A stretch of DNA of 64,000 nucleotides from Marsupella aquatica (Eukaryota > Marchantiophyta), in NCBI GenBank assembly GCA_973895155.1, contig OZ316893.1, forward strand, positions 25,606,001-25,670,000, read 5' to 3'. The notes under the pieces are model-generated. The model did no database searches and was not told where the DNA came from. It was given only the letters and a program-made list of their open reading frames with translations. Positions 23,087-33,853 of this stretch are shown here, one piece after another (positions within the stretch are counted from its first letter, which is position 1; every line of letters begins with the position of its first letter). The position numbers were made by a program, and so were the translations under genes.

Positions 23087-23133
23087 AAGTACTGACAAAA
23101 CTTATGTGGCTGTATCACTTAGGGTGAATTTGG

Positions 23134-23751
23134 GAGATATATGCTTGATGGGCCCCCTGTGAACCTTTCTTACCTGATGGGCCCCTAGGTAACTTTTTTT
23201 ACCAAGTAGGACCCTTCTTAATGACCAGTACACATGTTCTTGTGTGGTGCCTACACCTGTCCTTGTGTGGTGCCTACTATGTATCGTGACTCCAAGCAAA
23301 CTGCACAGTTGAACTATGCGGTCGATTTTACATGGTCGACCGAGAAACCATAGAGATTATTCAGGAGAAACCGCGAAAAGTGATTGTCGCTGTCGAAACT
23401 GCGATTTGAAGACAATATGCATTATGTCTTCGGATTCACTGGGTTAATGCCTAAAGACACAATGGATATTGTCTTCAAATCATAGTTTTGACAGCGGCAG
23501 TCGCTTTTCGCGGTTTCTCCCGAATCATCTCCATGGTTTCTCGGTCTACCATGCAAGGTTGACCGCACGGTTCAACTGTGCAGTTTGCTTGAAGTCACCA
23601 TACATAGTAGGCACCACACAAGGACAGGTGTAGGCACCACACAAGAACAGGTGTACTGATCATTAAGACGGGTCCTATTTGGTAAAAAAAGTTACCTAGG
23701 GGCCCATCAGGTAAGAAAGGTTCACCAGGGGACCCATCAAGCATATATCTC
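23134..23751. mobile_element. Non-autonomous Mutator-like foldback element, ~300-bp terminal inverted repeats, 10-bp TSD
   Basis: The whole 618 bp folds on itself. It starts GAGATATATGCTTGATGGG and ends with the reverse complement; arms of roughly 300 bp at about 90% identity meet near 23440. Both ends are bounded by the perfect 10-bp direct repeat GTGAATTTGG (23124-23133 and 23752-23761). Long terminal inverted repeats starting GAGATA together with a 9-11-bp TSD are the hallmark of MULEs. There is no transposase. Internally each arm repeats a TTGTGTGGTGCCTAC motif twice. Confidence 0.88.
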
Positions 23752-23761
23752 GTGAATTTGG

Positions 23762-24829
23762 ATATAATTATGTAAAACTTTCAATCATTAGTACAGTTTT
23801 ATGACAAGCTTCCCTCAGTGGTGGTGGGACATGGTCAAAATGTGTCCGTCTACCATAGATCACATGTTGCATCACAATCACTGGATCTGAAAGCGCCACA
23901 ACGTAGCCCAAAAAAATAGCACAAACAACACAGTTCACAAAGAAAGCAGCTTGGCTAAATTTCTATTCCACATCCACCTTTACATCAGATACTACAAAAG
24001 TTAATTTTCAAATTACTCACCCAGTTGACAATCATGGGCTCATTATAACTGTCTCATCAATCAAGAACTATAATACAAGGTTGCGCCCTTTTCTACCATG
24101 GTCGTCATTCAAATATACACTGTCCAAAAAAAAGATTCCAGGAAAAGAGGAAGGAATAAATCAAAGATAAAAAAGTTTAGTGTGAATGAAAGAGACACTC
24201 AAAAGAGACAAAGAAAAAGGGAAATGATTATTAAATAAACTCATGCAAGCACAAGGATCAATGATGATCCCTCTGTTTTCCATCAATGGGTAAGAGTGAA
24301 CAAGATGTTAATAAAAAATGTTCTATTTATCTTAGGCATTTTTTGTAATAATTATCAAAAACTGTAATACACTATGGCACCAATTTATACCATGGTCGCC
24401 TTTCAAAATTCCGGGGCAGTTTTGGTTGAAAAAATCAAAACCAGAAAAAATGGAACCAATAAGACAAAAAAACCGAATTGGAAACTCAAGTCATCACTTG
24501 GATTGCAGGGCCACGATGTCAGCACACGCCGTGGCGACAGCACCAAGCCATAGCAAGTCGCTACCCGCCCTGCCCAGCTCACAGCCACCGATGCTGGCTG
24601 GCTCCGCCCTCTGCCTCCAAGGCCCCCTTTTGCCTCCCCACTTCGCGGCCCCTCCTCTCAACCCCCCATTGCCCTCCTTTAAATTTATCCTTTTTAAAAG
24701 ATTTAAATTACAAAACAATTTTAAAAATCATTCTCATTTTGTGTACTTTGGTGTTGGTTGTAGCCTCTCTTTGTGTCATGACATCTCTCACTTGAAAAAT
24801 GTTTTTTACGCAATGAGATGTTTCTAACA
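23762..24829. other. Intergenic, no supported gene
   Basis: Two similar ~55-bp blocks with TACCATGGTCG(T/C)C near 24095 and 24390 are about 300 bp apart, probably repeat debris. A G+C-rich stretch at 24490-24670 has overlapping short frames on both strands and no recognisable product. Confidence 0.4.
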
Positions 24830-25375
24830 AAGATATCTTTCGCACCAAGATAAATTTTCAACTACATCTTTAGCACAACGTCACCTATTATGCATTGATG
24901 TCTTTCGCCAAATGATATCTTTAGTAAACTACATCTTTTGCACAACATCTTTTGAGCAACCACATATTTTACTTAACGACATTTTTTATTTAATAACACT
25001 GTAAAATAATGCAACAATGTATTTATCCAACATCTTTTGTGCAACGGAGACTTGACAACATATATCACTCATGACATCACTTTACTTATGAATCATTTTG
25101 TACTTAACAACATATATCACTCACGACATCACTTTACTTATGAACCATTTTGTACTTAACAACATCTTTTTTTTAATGACATCTTGGGCGTAGTGATATC
25201 TTTTGTCTCAACGACATCTTTTTTCTTAAAGACATCTTGGGCAACCCGACATTTTTGGGTGACACGACATCTTTTCTCTTAACGACATCTTGGGCGTCAC
25301 GACATCTTTTCTCTTGACGACATCTTGGGCGTCACGACATTTTTTTCTTCACAACATCTTTTGTGCAACGCACGG
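24830..25375 (+). repeat. Degenerate tandem repeats built on ACGACATCTTTT
   Basis: More than fifteen variants of (A/C)GACATCTTTT(G/C)... and CGACATCTTGGGCGTCACGA occur at 15-40-bp spacing. A ~53-bp unit starting TGACAACATATATCACTCA (about 25050) is repeated at about 25104. No coding potential. Confidence 0.8.
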
Positions 25376-26344
25376 GTATTGAGCTCGTATGAACAAAAAT
25401 CTTTGACGTTGGATTATTTAGAAGCTGATTGAAGAAATATTTATAATCCACCATAGCACGCCCAGTTTTGTTCTGGATTAACAGATCAACTCAATATTAT
25501 CTTGCTGTAGAGAAACATTGGTTGAGGGATTCGTAGATTTGGAAGAAATCCAACAGCATTTGATTGGATATTGGGAAGCAATGTAGATATGAACATCATC
25601 CCTCAATGAAGCAAGAGAAAAAGTTCATCAAGAAAAAGTTTGGTCGAGAGGTCTGGTGAAGAGGTCCACTGAATACATAAACCTTAGGTGTACCTAGTAC
25701 ACCCCCAGGGAGGTCCGGGAATAAGGTTTAGCCCCCCACCAGCCGAATGCGCCGGGGGGAGGGGGGCGCTAGCCTCATCGGGATGGGAATCACCCGGGAC
25801 ATGGAGAAAGTAGAGCTCGAAACTCTATGATGAGCTCACCGTCTATGATGAGCTTACCCGTAAATTGGGTTTCTCAATGCAAGTTGTTCAAGATTTGCAG
25901 CTGGTAGATCAGGATATTATAAATTTTCCCGGTTGTAGGTTTGTCGACTGACGGGGCGCTAATAGCATCCTCATTGAGAGCTTTACTCAACACACTCTCC
26001 ACTAGTGATGGGTCCCCTCATTTCATTGGTTTTTGTTGATCTCACGCGAATGGCTGTTTCCAATCCTCCACACATCAGTCTTGCATCGTCTGGTTCGTGG
26101 ATCTCCCCCGAATGTCCAATCCTCGGCTAATTGCATCTTCATTCTCGCTTCTGGATCAGTCATTCATCCTCATCTGCAGCTTCATTAGTTCAGCCAGAAG
26201 AATTTTGGGTTCCGATGGAAGATTCTGGCGATTCGCACTTTCTGTGAACAGTCTTCTCTTCATCTTGTCAGTCTTGTCAAAGGCCCGGATCTATGTGACG
26301 TCAGTTCCTTCGCTATTACCGAGCGCTTCCTATCTAAAGGAAAT
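25376..26344. promoter_or_regulatory. Upstream region of the HNL gene with a G+C-rich segment
   Basis: A G+C-rich block at 25690-25800 (CCCCCCACCAGCCGAATGCG, then a G-run) stands out from its A+T-rich surroundings and looks like transposon-derived sequence of unknown class. The ~300 bp before 26345 would contain the HNL promoter and 5' UTR. I see no definite core motif. Confidence 0.3.
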
Positions 26345-29300
26345 ATGGCCTGGATACTGAACGCATTGAATAGTGTTCAAGATGCTGTATATTCTTCAAC
26401 ACCTGCACCGAAGGCAGCATGTGAGATTGTTCTTCCCGAACTGAAGAAGGTAGAATTTCAGCACTGCCTAGGGCTTCAGCGTTTCTACCAGTTCAATAAT
26501 CATGGTGGACGCATTTCATCTTCACATGCTATGGACTTTAGTGAGGACAATCCTTTGCGAGGTGTTGAATGATCCCTTTGTTTCATTTAAGAATCTAACT
26601 AATCATGGTAATCTTGTGTTGTTGCAGCTCAATCATTCTGTGTACGAACTTTGCAAGCCATTAGTGCCTCGAGTAGGGCGCCCCTCGGTAGAAATAGTTT
26701 TTTTTCACGGTCTTCAATTTGATGGATCCGACACGACATATCTCACCACTTAGCTTTCCAAAGATGGGCAAGAAACTTGGCTTCTTTGGATCTTTGAATT
26801 CTTTCCAGAAGCCCGGATTCTCTTGATTTCATACAATGGCTGTGTCAAGCAGAAAACTGATGCAGGTTGTACAGATATGTATATCACGTCTGAGAATCTG
26901 TGGCAAGATATCATTGATGAGAATGCACAGGTTGGACAAGATGGATGCCCTGTTGTGTTAGTGGGCCACAGTCTAGGAGGGTTGGTCATCAAGGAAGTAT
27001 TGATGAAAGCCAATTCAATGCTCAACTCAAATCGACAGGGAAAAAAGAAGGAAAAACTGGGGTTTCTCTTACAGAATGTGAAACAGCTTTTCTATTATTC
27101 TTGTCCCCATAATGGTACCAGATTGGCTGATATGCAAGCAAAGTTTTTGAAGGGACTGCTGTTTGAACATCTCACCACACTCAACAAGGAAGCAGCTAGA
27201 TGTAACGAGGCGTTTCGGCTGTTACGCCAAAATTCCAAATGGGAAGCTTATTCTATTGTGAAAGCACTTCCAACAGAGCTGGTGAGTACCGACTACTTTT
27301 TGTCTACCATATTATAAAACGAAAGTGATAGCAATAGCAGTGTTGAATTGTAACCATGTCCGTTACATTTGCCTCCCCCATTGTGGAACCAAGCTGATAG
27401 AAAGTATGGCATCCGATTGTCATCATGCCCATTAGATATGCGAATGAGAGTTGGTAAATAATTCACGGTTTACACAAATTTAAAGGATTGGGTCTGTTCT
27501 GCAATGCTCGTCGTGGATCTCAAATCCCATCCAAATTATCCTGCTTTAAGCTCCCCAACGGCTTTATAGAACCAGCGAGAGCTCTTTGGCATGGAGTGAG
27601 GAATACTGAGATAGTTATGAAGTAGTGTTCTATTTGCCAATTTGATTGACGAGCGGATGGGCCTGAAGTCTTGAGTGTAGTGAATTACCAATGGAAAGAT
27701 CGATGCTCAACTATGAAAGAATTCGTCTCACTCGGAAGCATTTCCAAATTAACTCTTTCACGGGCATTTTCTTCCAATGTAATACTGTGGGGCTAGAAAA
27801 TTTGTCAGTGCCTGCAGTTTTGGATGCGCTAAACTCTGGTCTTGCCTAAGGACCTTCAGTTAGAGCTAATCGTAAAGGAATTGTATGTTCGCATGTCCTT
27901 ATGTTCATTGTATTTTCCCCAGGGACCATTGGGAAGGCATATTGTTGTTGAAGAGGCTTCAGCAAGGTATGACACAGATGGCTGCTACACAATTCACGCT
28001 GATCATGTTAACGTATGTCGACCCGAATCTCCAATCGACGCCAGCTTTTCCAAGTTGAAGGATGTTATCAATCAAGCAGTGGGAGCAGTATGTTACGTCA
28101 ACTTATCCTATGTGCATCCGCCATGCGCAAAACTCTATATCTTCTTGCCTTCAACTGTTTTGAAATGCATCCTAGGAGGCCTTATTCGGATTTCTCTGTT
28201 CGTATCTATGGTTCTCCTTTTGAAATTGACCAGATCGTGTTTATTTTGGTTAAGGGAACGTTTGGCAAGTCAATTGATTGGCGTGCGTAACCTTGATCTA
28301 TGTTCTCATGGCAGGATGTGAAGGGCCACAAGGTTACTGTGTCCCAGCACGAAGTTGTAGGTCTTGATGACCAGGTCAAGGTTGTTCGGAAACAACTTGA
28401 GAACTATCGACAAGTGGGCTTGTTTGGAGCGGGTGGAACAGGGAAAACAACTTTAGCTAAACTAGTTTACGACGACATGTCAGACGACTTTGAGTACACC
28501 TGCTTTATACAGGAAGTGAAAGAAAAGGTGACACGGAACGCAAGTTTGAAAGACCTACAAGCAGAAATATTGAAAAATTTGTATTACAAGGGGCGCCAGG
28601 TAGTTGTGGAATGGAGTAGATTAGAAGGAAAGAAAGTGCTGGTCGTTCTAGATGATGTTAAGTATGAGTCTCAGGTTTTGGTTGAGACAGAATTTTCAAC
28701 TCAGAGTTGTGTTCTACTCACATCTCGGGATCAACGCCTTCTAAGGGGGAAGGATTTTGAAGTCCACCTTGTAGAACTCCTTGACGATCCGGCATCTAAA
28801 AGGTTGTTTTGCTATCATGCTTTCAAAACTGCAAGTGCACCTGCAGCTTTCGAAGACAAAGTGCAGAGATTTACCCAAAAATGTAGGGGTTGGCCCTTGG
28901 TTCTCGAAGTTGCTGGCAAATACTTGTATAAGCAAGAAGAGGGAAGAGTGTGGGATGACGCGTTTGACAGATTAAGTCAGGCGAGGCCACTCAAGGGCAA
29001 GATTGATGAGGACGAATTTTGGCCAATCTTCACGGTGATTTATGATTCTTTTGCACCAGAAGAACAACAGATGTTCTTAGATGTAGCGATCTGCTTCCAT
29101 GGCGAGGATTTGGTGTCTGTAAAACGAGCTTGGAGAGTCTGGACAAAATTTTCTGATGCGGGATGGCAGAATTTGTTGGACACGGGTTTGATAACAACAA
29201 TCCAGGGAACTTGGCCGGAGGGCTTGAAGATTCAGATGCATGAGGTGCTCCGAGATTTGGGACGTAGCATAGCGTGCCCGGACCCTGGGAATATTCAAGG

Positions 29301-30617
29301 CCACAGTCATGTGTATTATCAAATCGAAACCGGCCCTTGGCCATTTGAGAAGGTAATGCCAATACCACGGATGAATTTAGGTCTACCGAAGATCCCCAAA
29401 ATGCTTTTGCAATATTTTAAACTTGCAGACACTAAATTATTGTGCTGGGTGTGCACAATTTGATGCAGGGAAATCCTGAGGTCAAATTATTGAAGATTGT
29501 TTCCAATGGTGGGAAGCTGTACCCAGGACAAGACCCAAGTCCTACAATCGCTATTCGGAAATTTCGTGGGTTGCAGAAATTGAAAGCCTGGCTAGATGGT
29601 GTCCGTCTGCATGGGTCGTGCAATTTGCTTCCCGCCAGGCTTGTGTTTTTGAAAGTGAAGGAATGTGACTCGTGGGACGAATCAACATCGTCATCACCTA
29701 CTTGCTTCTCTTCACGTTGGGAGGTCTCTGGTGCTAAACTGTTTGAAGCTGTTTCTCGGGAAGCAAACGAACTGAGAGCAGGTTTTTTCCAGCCACATCC
29801 AATATTAAGACACTTGGAGATTGAGAGAGCGAGAGGTGTCTCACCTCTCCAAGACATTCTCCGGCCACTGAAGAATCTAGAATATCTGAGGTTTGGGGAT
29901 ATCAACGGCTACGGCACACGACCATTTCCAAATTCTCTCTGGCAGCTTTCGGCTCTGAAATGTCTCACATTACGTTACTGTAACGAACCAAGAGCTCTGC
30001 CTTCTACTCTGGGGCAGCTTTCGGCTCTGAAATGTCTCACATTAAGTTACTGCGACGAACTAAGAGCTCTGCCTTCTACTCTGGGGCAGCTTTCGGCTCT
30101 TCAGTGTCTTACAGTAAGTTGCTGCCGTGAGTTAATAGCTCTTCCTTCAACTCTCGGGAAACTGAAGGATCTACGGCGATTAGTTGTTAAGTCGTGCTTC
30201 AGGCTCGTAGCCCTCCCAGAGACCCTAGGGCAACTTTATGGTTTAGAACACTTAGAAATTACCAGTTGTTATCGTTTGGAAAGTGTTCCAGGTGCCCTGT
30301 GGAGACTTCAAGCCCTTAAACATCTTGAGATAACAGGTACCCGTCTTCTGAATGCTCTTCCTCCTACACTCGTCGAGCTTCGGGCGTTGCGACGTTTTAA
30401 AATCGAGTGGCGGCATGGTTTAGAAGCTGTCCGGGATATGCTTGGGACGCTTCCGCGACTACAATTACAAGATTTGACTGTAGTGAGCGAAGGACAGCCA
30501 AGAACTTTTATAGAGATCCTGGGGCAAGTTGATTCTGTGAAACATCTCAACATATGGATTGGCCACCACCAACGCGTGAAACATTTCAACTTCGGGATTG
30601 GAAAATTCCCGACGTAA
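26345..30617 (+). pseudogene. HNL-class immune receptor: alpha/beta-hydrolase + NB-ARC + LRR, with an in-frame nonsense codon
   Basis: Proposed exons 26345-26449, 26628-27281, 27923-28087, 28315-29352 and 29469-30617, all introns in phase 0, about 1036 codons. Exon 2 has the hydrolase nucleophile motif GHSLGG (Ser near residue 150); exon 3 supplies a candidate catalytic His in ADHVNVCRP. Exon 4 is the NB-ARC: P-loop GAGGTGKTT (near 346-354), kinase-2 VLVVLDDV, RNBS-B LLTSRDQRLL, a GLPL variant GWPLVLEV, RNBS-D FLDVAICF, and MHE in place of MHD. Exon 5 carries LRRs of about 24 residues (LKCLTL..C.EL.ALPSTLGQ). Such proteins are cytoplasmic NLR-type pathogen sensors. TAG at 26751-26753 (codon 77) interrupts the hydrolase domain; homologous text continues in frame, so it is probably a Trp-to-stop mutation. 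Hence a likely pseudogene or a receptor starting downstream. The exon 1 donor is uncertain. Confidence 0.85.
29941..30156 (+). repeat. Three 72-bp (24-codon) LRR units, recently duplicated
   Basis: GGCAGCTTTCGGCTCT starts at 29941, 30013 and 30085, exactly 72 bp apart. The first two units are nearly identical at the nucleotide level and the third is slightly more diverged. Each encodes one leucine-rich repeat with LSALKCLTL and ALPSTLGQ. Confidence 0.93.
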
Positions 30618-30854
30618 TTGTTATTCGTAGGTTAGTGATAGATACGCAGCCATGTTGCCATTAAGGATTAGCTTCAGATTAGTTCAGATCAGGTTTATTG
30701 TCCTCTGCAGTTATTTTAAGGAAGTAGAATTCAGGGTTACGTTTTAGTCCATTGATCTCCTCTCTGTTATGCCTTAGCCAGCCGCTATTTATTCTGCCTT
30801 CAGGCATTCGTAATATATCTCAGAAAACCATTTCCAACAGTATAACTTTGGTAC

Positions 30855-30941
30855 GGCAAACTTGATGCTGTGAAACATCTCAAATATGGAGTGGCAACCA
30901 CCGAATTGAAACATTTCAACATTGGCAAGATCCCGAGGTGA
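30855..30941 (+). pseudogene. Duplicate of the HNL gene's last ~30 codons, in frame to its own stop
   Basis: Twenty-nine codons ending TGA 30939. GKLDAVKHL then LKHFNIGKIPR parallel the gene's GQVDSVKHL then VKHFNFGIGKFPT (30525-30617). The frame is open with many replacements. The terminal block AGATCCCGAGGTGA also recurs at 32214 right after TTTGTTTC. Either a decayed tail duplication or an alternative last exon. Confidence 0.65.
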
Positions 30942-31130
30942 GAATTTAAAAGCAGACATACATATAGCATTCAGAATCTGGCAGTCAAATTGTACATATA
31001 ATTGCGCTGATAGATTGGCAAGTAGTCAAGAGAAGAGAGCTTCACCTAATACCACGAGATACTATACTCTCACAGTTCTCTAAATTGGGACCGCCCCCAT
31101 CAAGGTCCAGGGATTACTAGTTCTGCCAGC

Positions 31131-31214
31131 TTTGCCTGATGCCAATATCTCTAAATGCTAGTCCCTAGCCTCGTTGCTTTGCCTGATGCCAATATCTCTA
31201 AATGCTAGTTCCTA
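31131..31214 (+). repeat. 47-bp tandem repeat, second unit interrupted by a transposon
   Basis: TTTGCCTGATGCCAATATCT begins at 31131 and 31178. The first unit continues GCTAGTCCCTAGCCTCGTTG. The second breaks at GCTAGTTCCTA and resumes as TAGCCTCGTTGG after the element at 31215-32078. Confidence 0.85.
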
Positions 31215-32078
31215 CCGTCTTCCCCCGAACACAACGCCCAGGCGCTATATTCGAATAGTGGGCCAGGGGGCACTATATTCGAATAGTGCACCCTAGGCGT
31301 TGTGTTCAAATTTTTTGACATGGTTTTGGATTTTTTTCACTAGTGGCGCTGTGTTCGAAAATGGCGTTGTGTTCAAAAATAGCATTGTGTTTGAGTTTGA
31401 CGTTGTGTTTGAGTATAGGCCTTTGTGTACAAGGGTAGGAGATTAATGTATTGTGTAAGCACTAACTGAAGTCTTAAATAAAGTGTTTGGGAATGTGTAG
31501 GTAATTCAAACACTGGGATTACACAAGGGAAGCTAAGAGAACAGACCTTGCAAATCACAAGTACCATAAATTTGTGACAATCAACAATATTCTAAAAATT
31601 GTTCCAAAACATCACTATTGTCAACTTAGTGCATGTCATACCATAATACAATTGTTTGGTTGTCTCAAACAATAAAAAATGTCTAACAGCACAATAAAAT
31701 ACCATAACCAAGGAGACTTGGACAAGTTGTCTACTATGTGTTCTGAGCTTTTGCTTGATAAATTGTTGCTACATGCTGCAAAACCTATGGACTGCCTACT
31801 TCATTTGTTCAGTTTCAAATGTACATTACCTACCAAAATATGATCTCACATACAGCCAACGCCAACACTGTGTTGCACCAACTTTGAAAGTATGTGCCAA
31901 CTTCAAATACAACACCAAAGCTGCACTAACTTTGAACACAACGCCAAACTCAAACACAACGCCCGGGCGTTGTGTTAATCCGACGCTGTGTTTGAATAAA
32001 AACCACTTTTTATTTTTAGGGCCCAAAAAAAGTCATATTCGAACACAACGCCCGGGCGTTGTGTTCGGGGGAAGACAG
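31215..32078. mobile_element. 864-bp non-autonomous DNA transposon with ~44-bp terminal inverted repeats and TA target duplication
   Basis: Ends are CCGTCTTCCCCCGAACACAA and the reverse complement of CTGTCTTCCCCCGAACACAA. Inverted repeats extend about 44 bp with few mismatches. TA flanks both sides (31213-31214, 32079-32080). The neighbouring tandem unit at 31131-31177 shows the unoccupied site with a single TA. Sub-terminal regions are packed with GTTGTGTTCAAA-like motifs on the left and inverted AACACAACGCC motifs on the right, typical of transposase-binding clusters. No transposase. TA duplication points to Tc1/mariner-type mobilisation, but the termini are not the usual Stowaway ones. Confidence 0.8.
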
Positions 32079-32213
32079 TAGCCTCGTTGGTTTGGCCTGT
32101 GTGGCCCATTTGTCTGTTGGTGCGTTTCTCGGTTCCGTTTGTGGATGAGGATTCGCAGTTGTGGCCTTGGGGCTGATTACATTAATGTCTTGTGTCCATT
32201 TTTTTTGTTTCAG

Positions 32214-33853
32214 ATCCCGAGGTGATTCAGCGGAGATGGTTAAGTTATTCAGGGAGACGAGTCCGTGCATTGTCCATTGTCATTCAATGCACCTTGATTC
32301 TCCCCCATAGTCCACACAGGAATACTCTCTCCATTTTTGTGTCTCACTTCAGTTTCAGGCCAGCCCCATTTTTGGGTCCCGGTTCAGTTTTGAGGAGGAC
32401 ACAGATTTTTGAGGAGTTCTAATGTTTGATGGTTTTAACTTATTCACAAATAATGTAAAATTACAATATCAATTTTTAAAATGTCAATATATTTTTTAAT
32501 AAAAAATATAAAATAATTATAAAATATTAAATGGTAATGAGCATGGAGAATTGATGCACAGAAGTAGTGTGTGACTTAGTGGTATTGGAGGTCAGTTGAG
32601 ACTATGACGTGGTGTGTTCAAGGCACACTATGGGCAACTTTTCTTTTCTTTGATTGAGGGCATGGAAAGGAATGAACATTGGAGGGGGCAGGGGAGTCTA
32701 ATTGTATTTGGAAATGGAAATGGTAAATGAGATATATATATGGGGGTTTCAAGTAGTTTGGAGATAGCAAAAATAACAAAGGAAACACCCATGAGGGCCA
32801 GGGAGATAAATTAACCTCTTTTGTTAATTTCTTGTGCCTGCCCATTGTTGTGAGGTACCAATCATGTTCCTAGTGGGGTAATTGCTTTCAGTTTTAGGAA
32901 GAATCCAACAAAAGAGGTTAGCACGAGAAGCCAACAAAAGAGGTTAGAAGTCAAAAGACAAACAATATTAGAGGTGGTGTTGACAGGAGAAGAAAGGCCT
33001 TGTGCAACAAACTGAGAAACCAGTAAGACAAAAGAAAGCCCCTTGAAAAAGGCACAAAAACCAACCTAGCAGAAGGCCCCTACTAAGCGAGTCCAAAAGT
33101 GTGTGGTAGAGAAGACAACAGGGCCAGGATTGAAAAGTGTGCTCCAATTGACAGGGTTTTGAAAGTTTGCAAGGACTTGGGGATATGAACCAAGGGATGC
33201 GCCATATAGCAGCAACAGAAAAGTTGAGGAGAACAAAGGAAACAAAGTGAAAAGGAGAGAAAGGAGACCCATCAGAGCCAGGCACTTGTTTCCTTTGTTA
33301 TTTTTTCTATCTCCGAAATTACTTGAACCCCTCATATATATTTCATTTACCATTTCCATTTTCAAATACAATTAGACGCCCCCGCCCCTCTAACTTTCAT
33401 TCCTTTCCATGCCCACAATCAAAGAAAAGAAAAGTTGCCTGTCATCTTCAACACGCCACCTTGTAGTCTCAACTGACCTCCAATACCACTAGGTCACACA
33501 CTACTTCTATGCGTCAATTCTCCATACTCATTACCATTTAATCTTTTATAATTATTTTATATTTTATCTTCAAAAATATATTGATATTTTTAAAATTGAT
33601 ATTATAGTTTTATGTCATTTTTGAATAAGTTAAAAACGTCAAGCATTAGAACTCCTCAAAAATCTGTGCCCTCCTCAAAACTGAACCGGGACCCAAAAAT
33701 GGGGCTGGCCTGAAACTGCAATGAAACGCAAAAATGGAGAGAGTATTCTGGTGGGCACTGGGGGAGAATCTAGGTGCATTGAATGACAATGCAGGGACTC
33801 GTCTCCCTGAATGTTAAGTTCACTCATCTCCAATCTTGTTAGAGGATCTATGA
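32214..33853. repeat. ~1.64-kb long inverted repeat (foldback), arms ~580 bp
   Basis: The left arm (about 32214-32800) and right arm (about 33270-33853) are reverse complements at roughly 85%. Examples: CAGGGAGACGAGTCC at 32252 against GGACTCGTCTCCCTG near 33795; GGGGCTGGCCTGAAACTG on the right against CAGTTTCAGGCCAGCCCC on the left; matching A+T-rich centres. The spacer (~470 bp) has no gene. No clear TSD found, so element class is open. Short frames at 32618-33371 and 33675-33920 are arm sequences. Confidence 0.85.

Noticed and set aside
24426-24827. Plus-strand frame of 133 codons with Pro-rich middle
   Set aside because: Overlaps other open frames on both strands in a G+C-rich patch; no homology.
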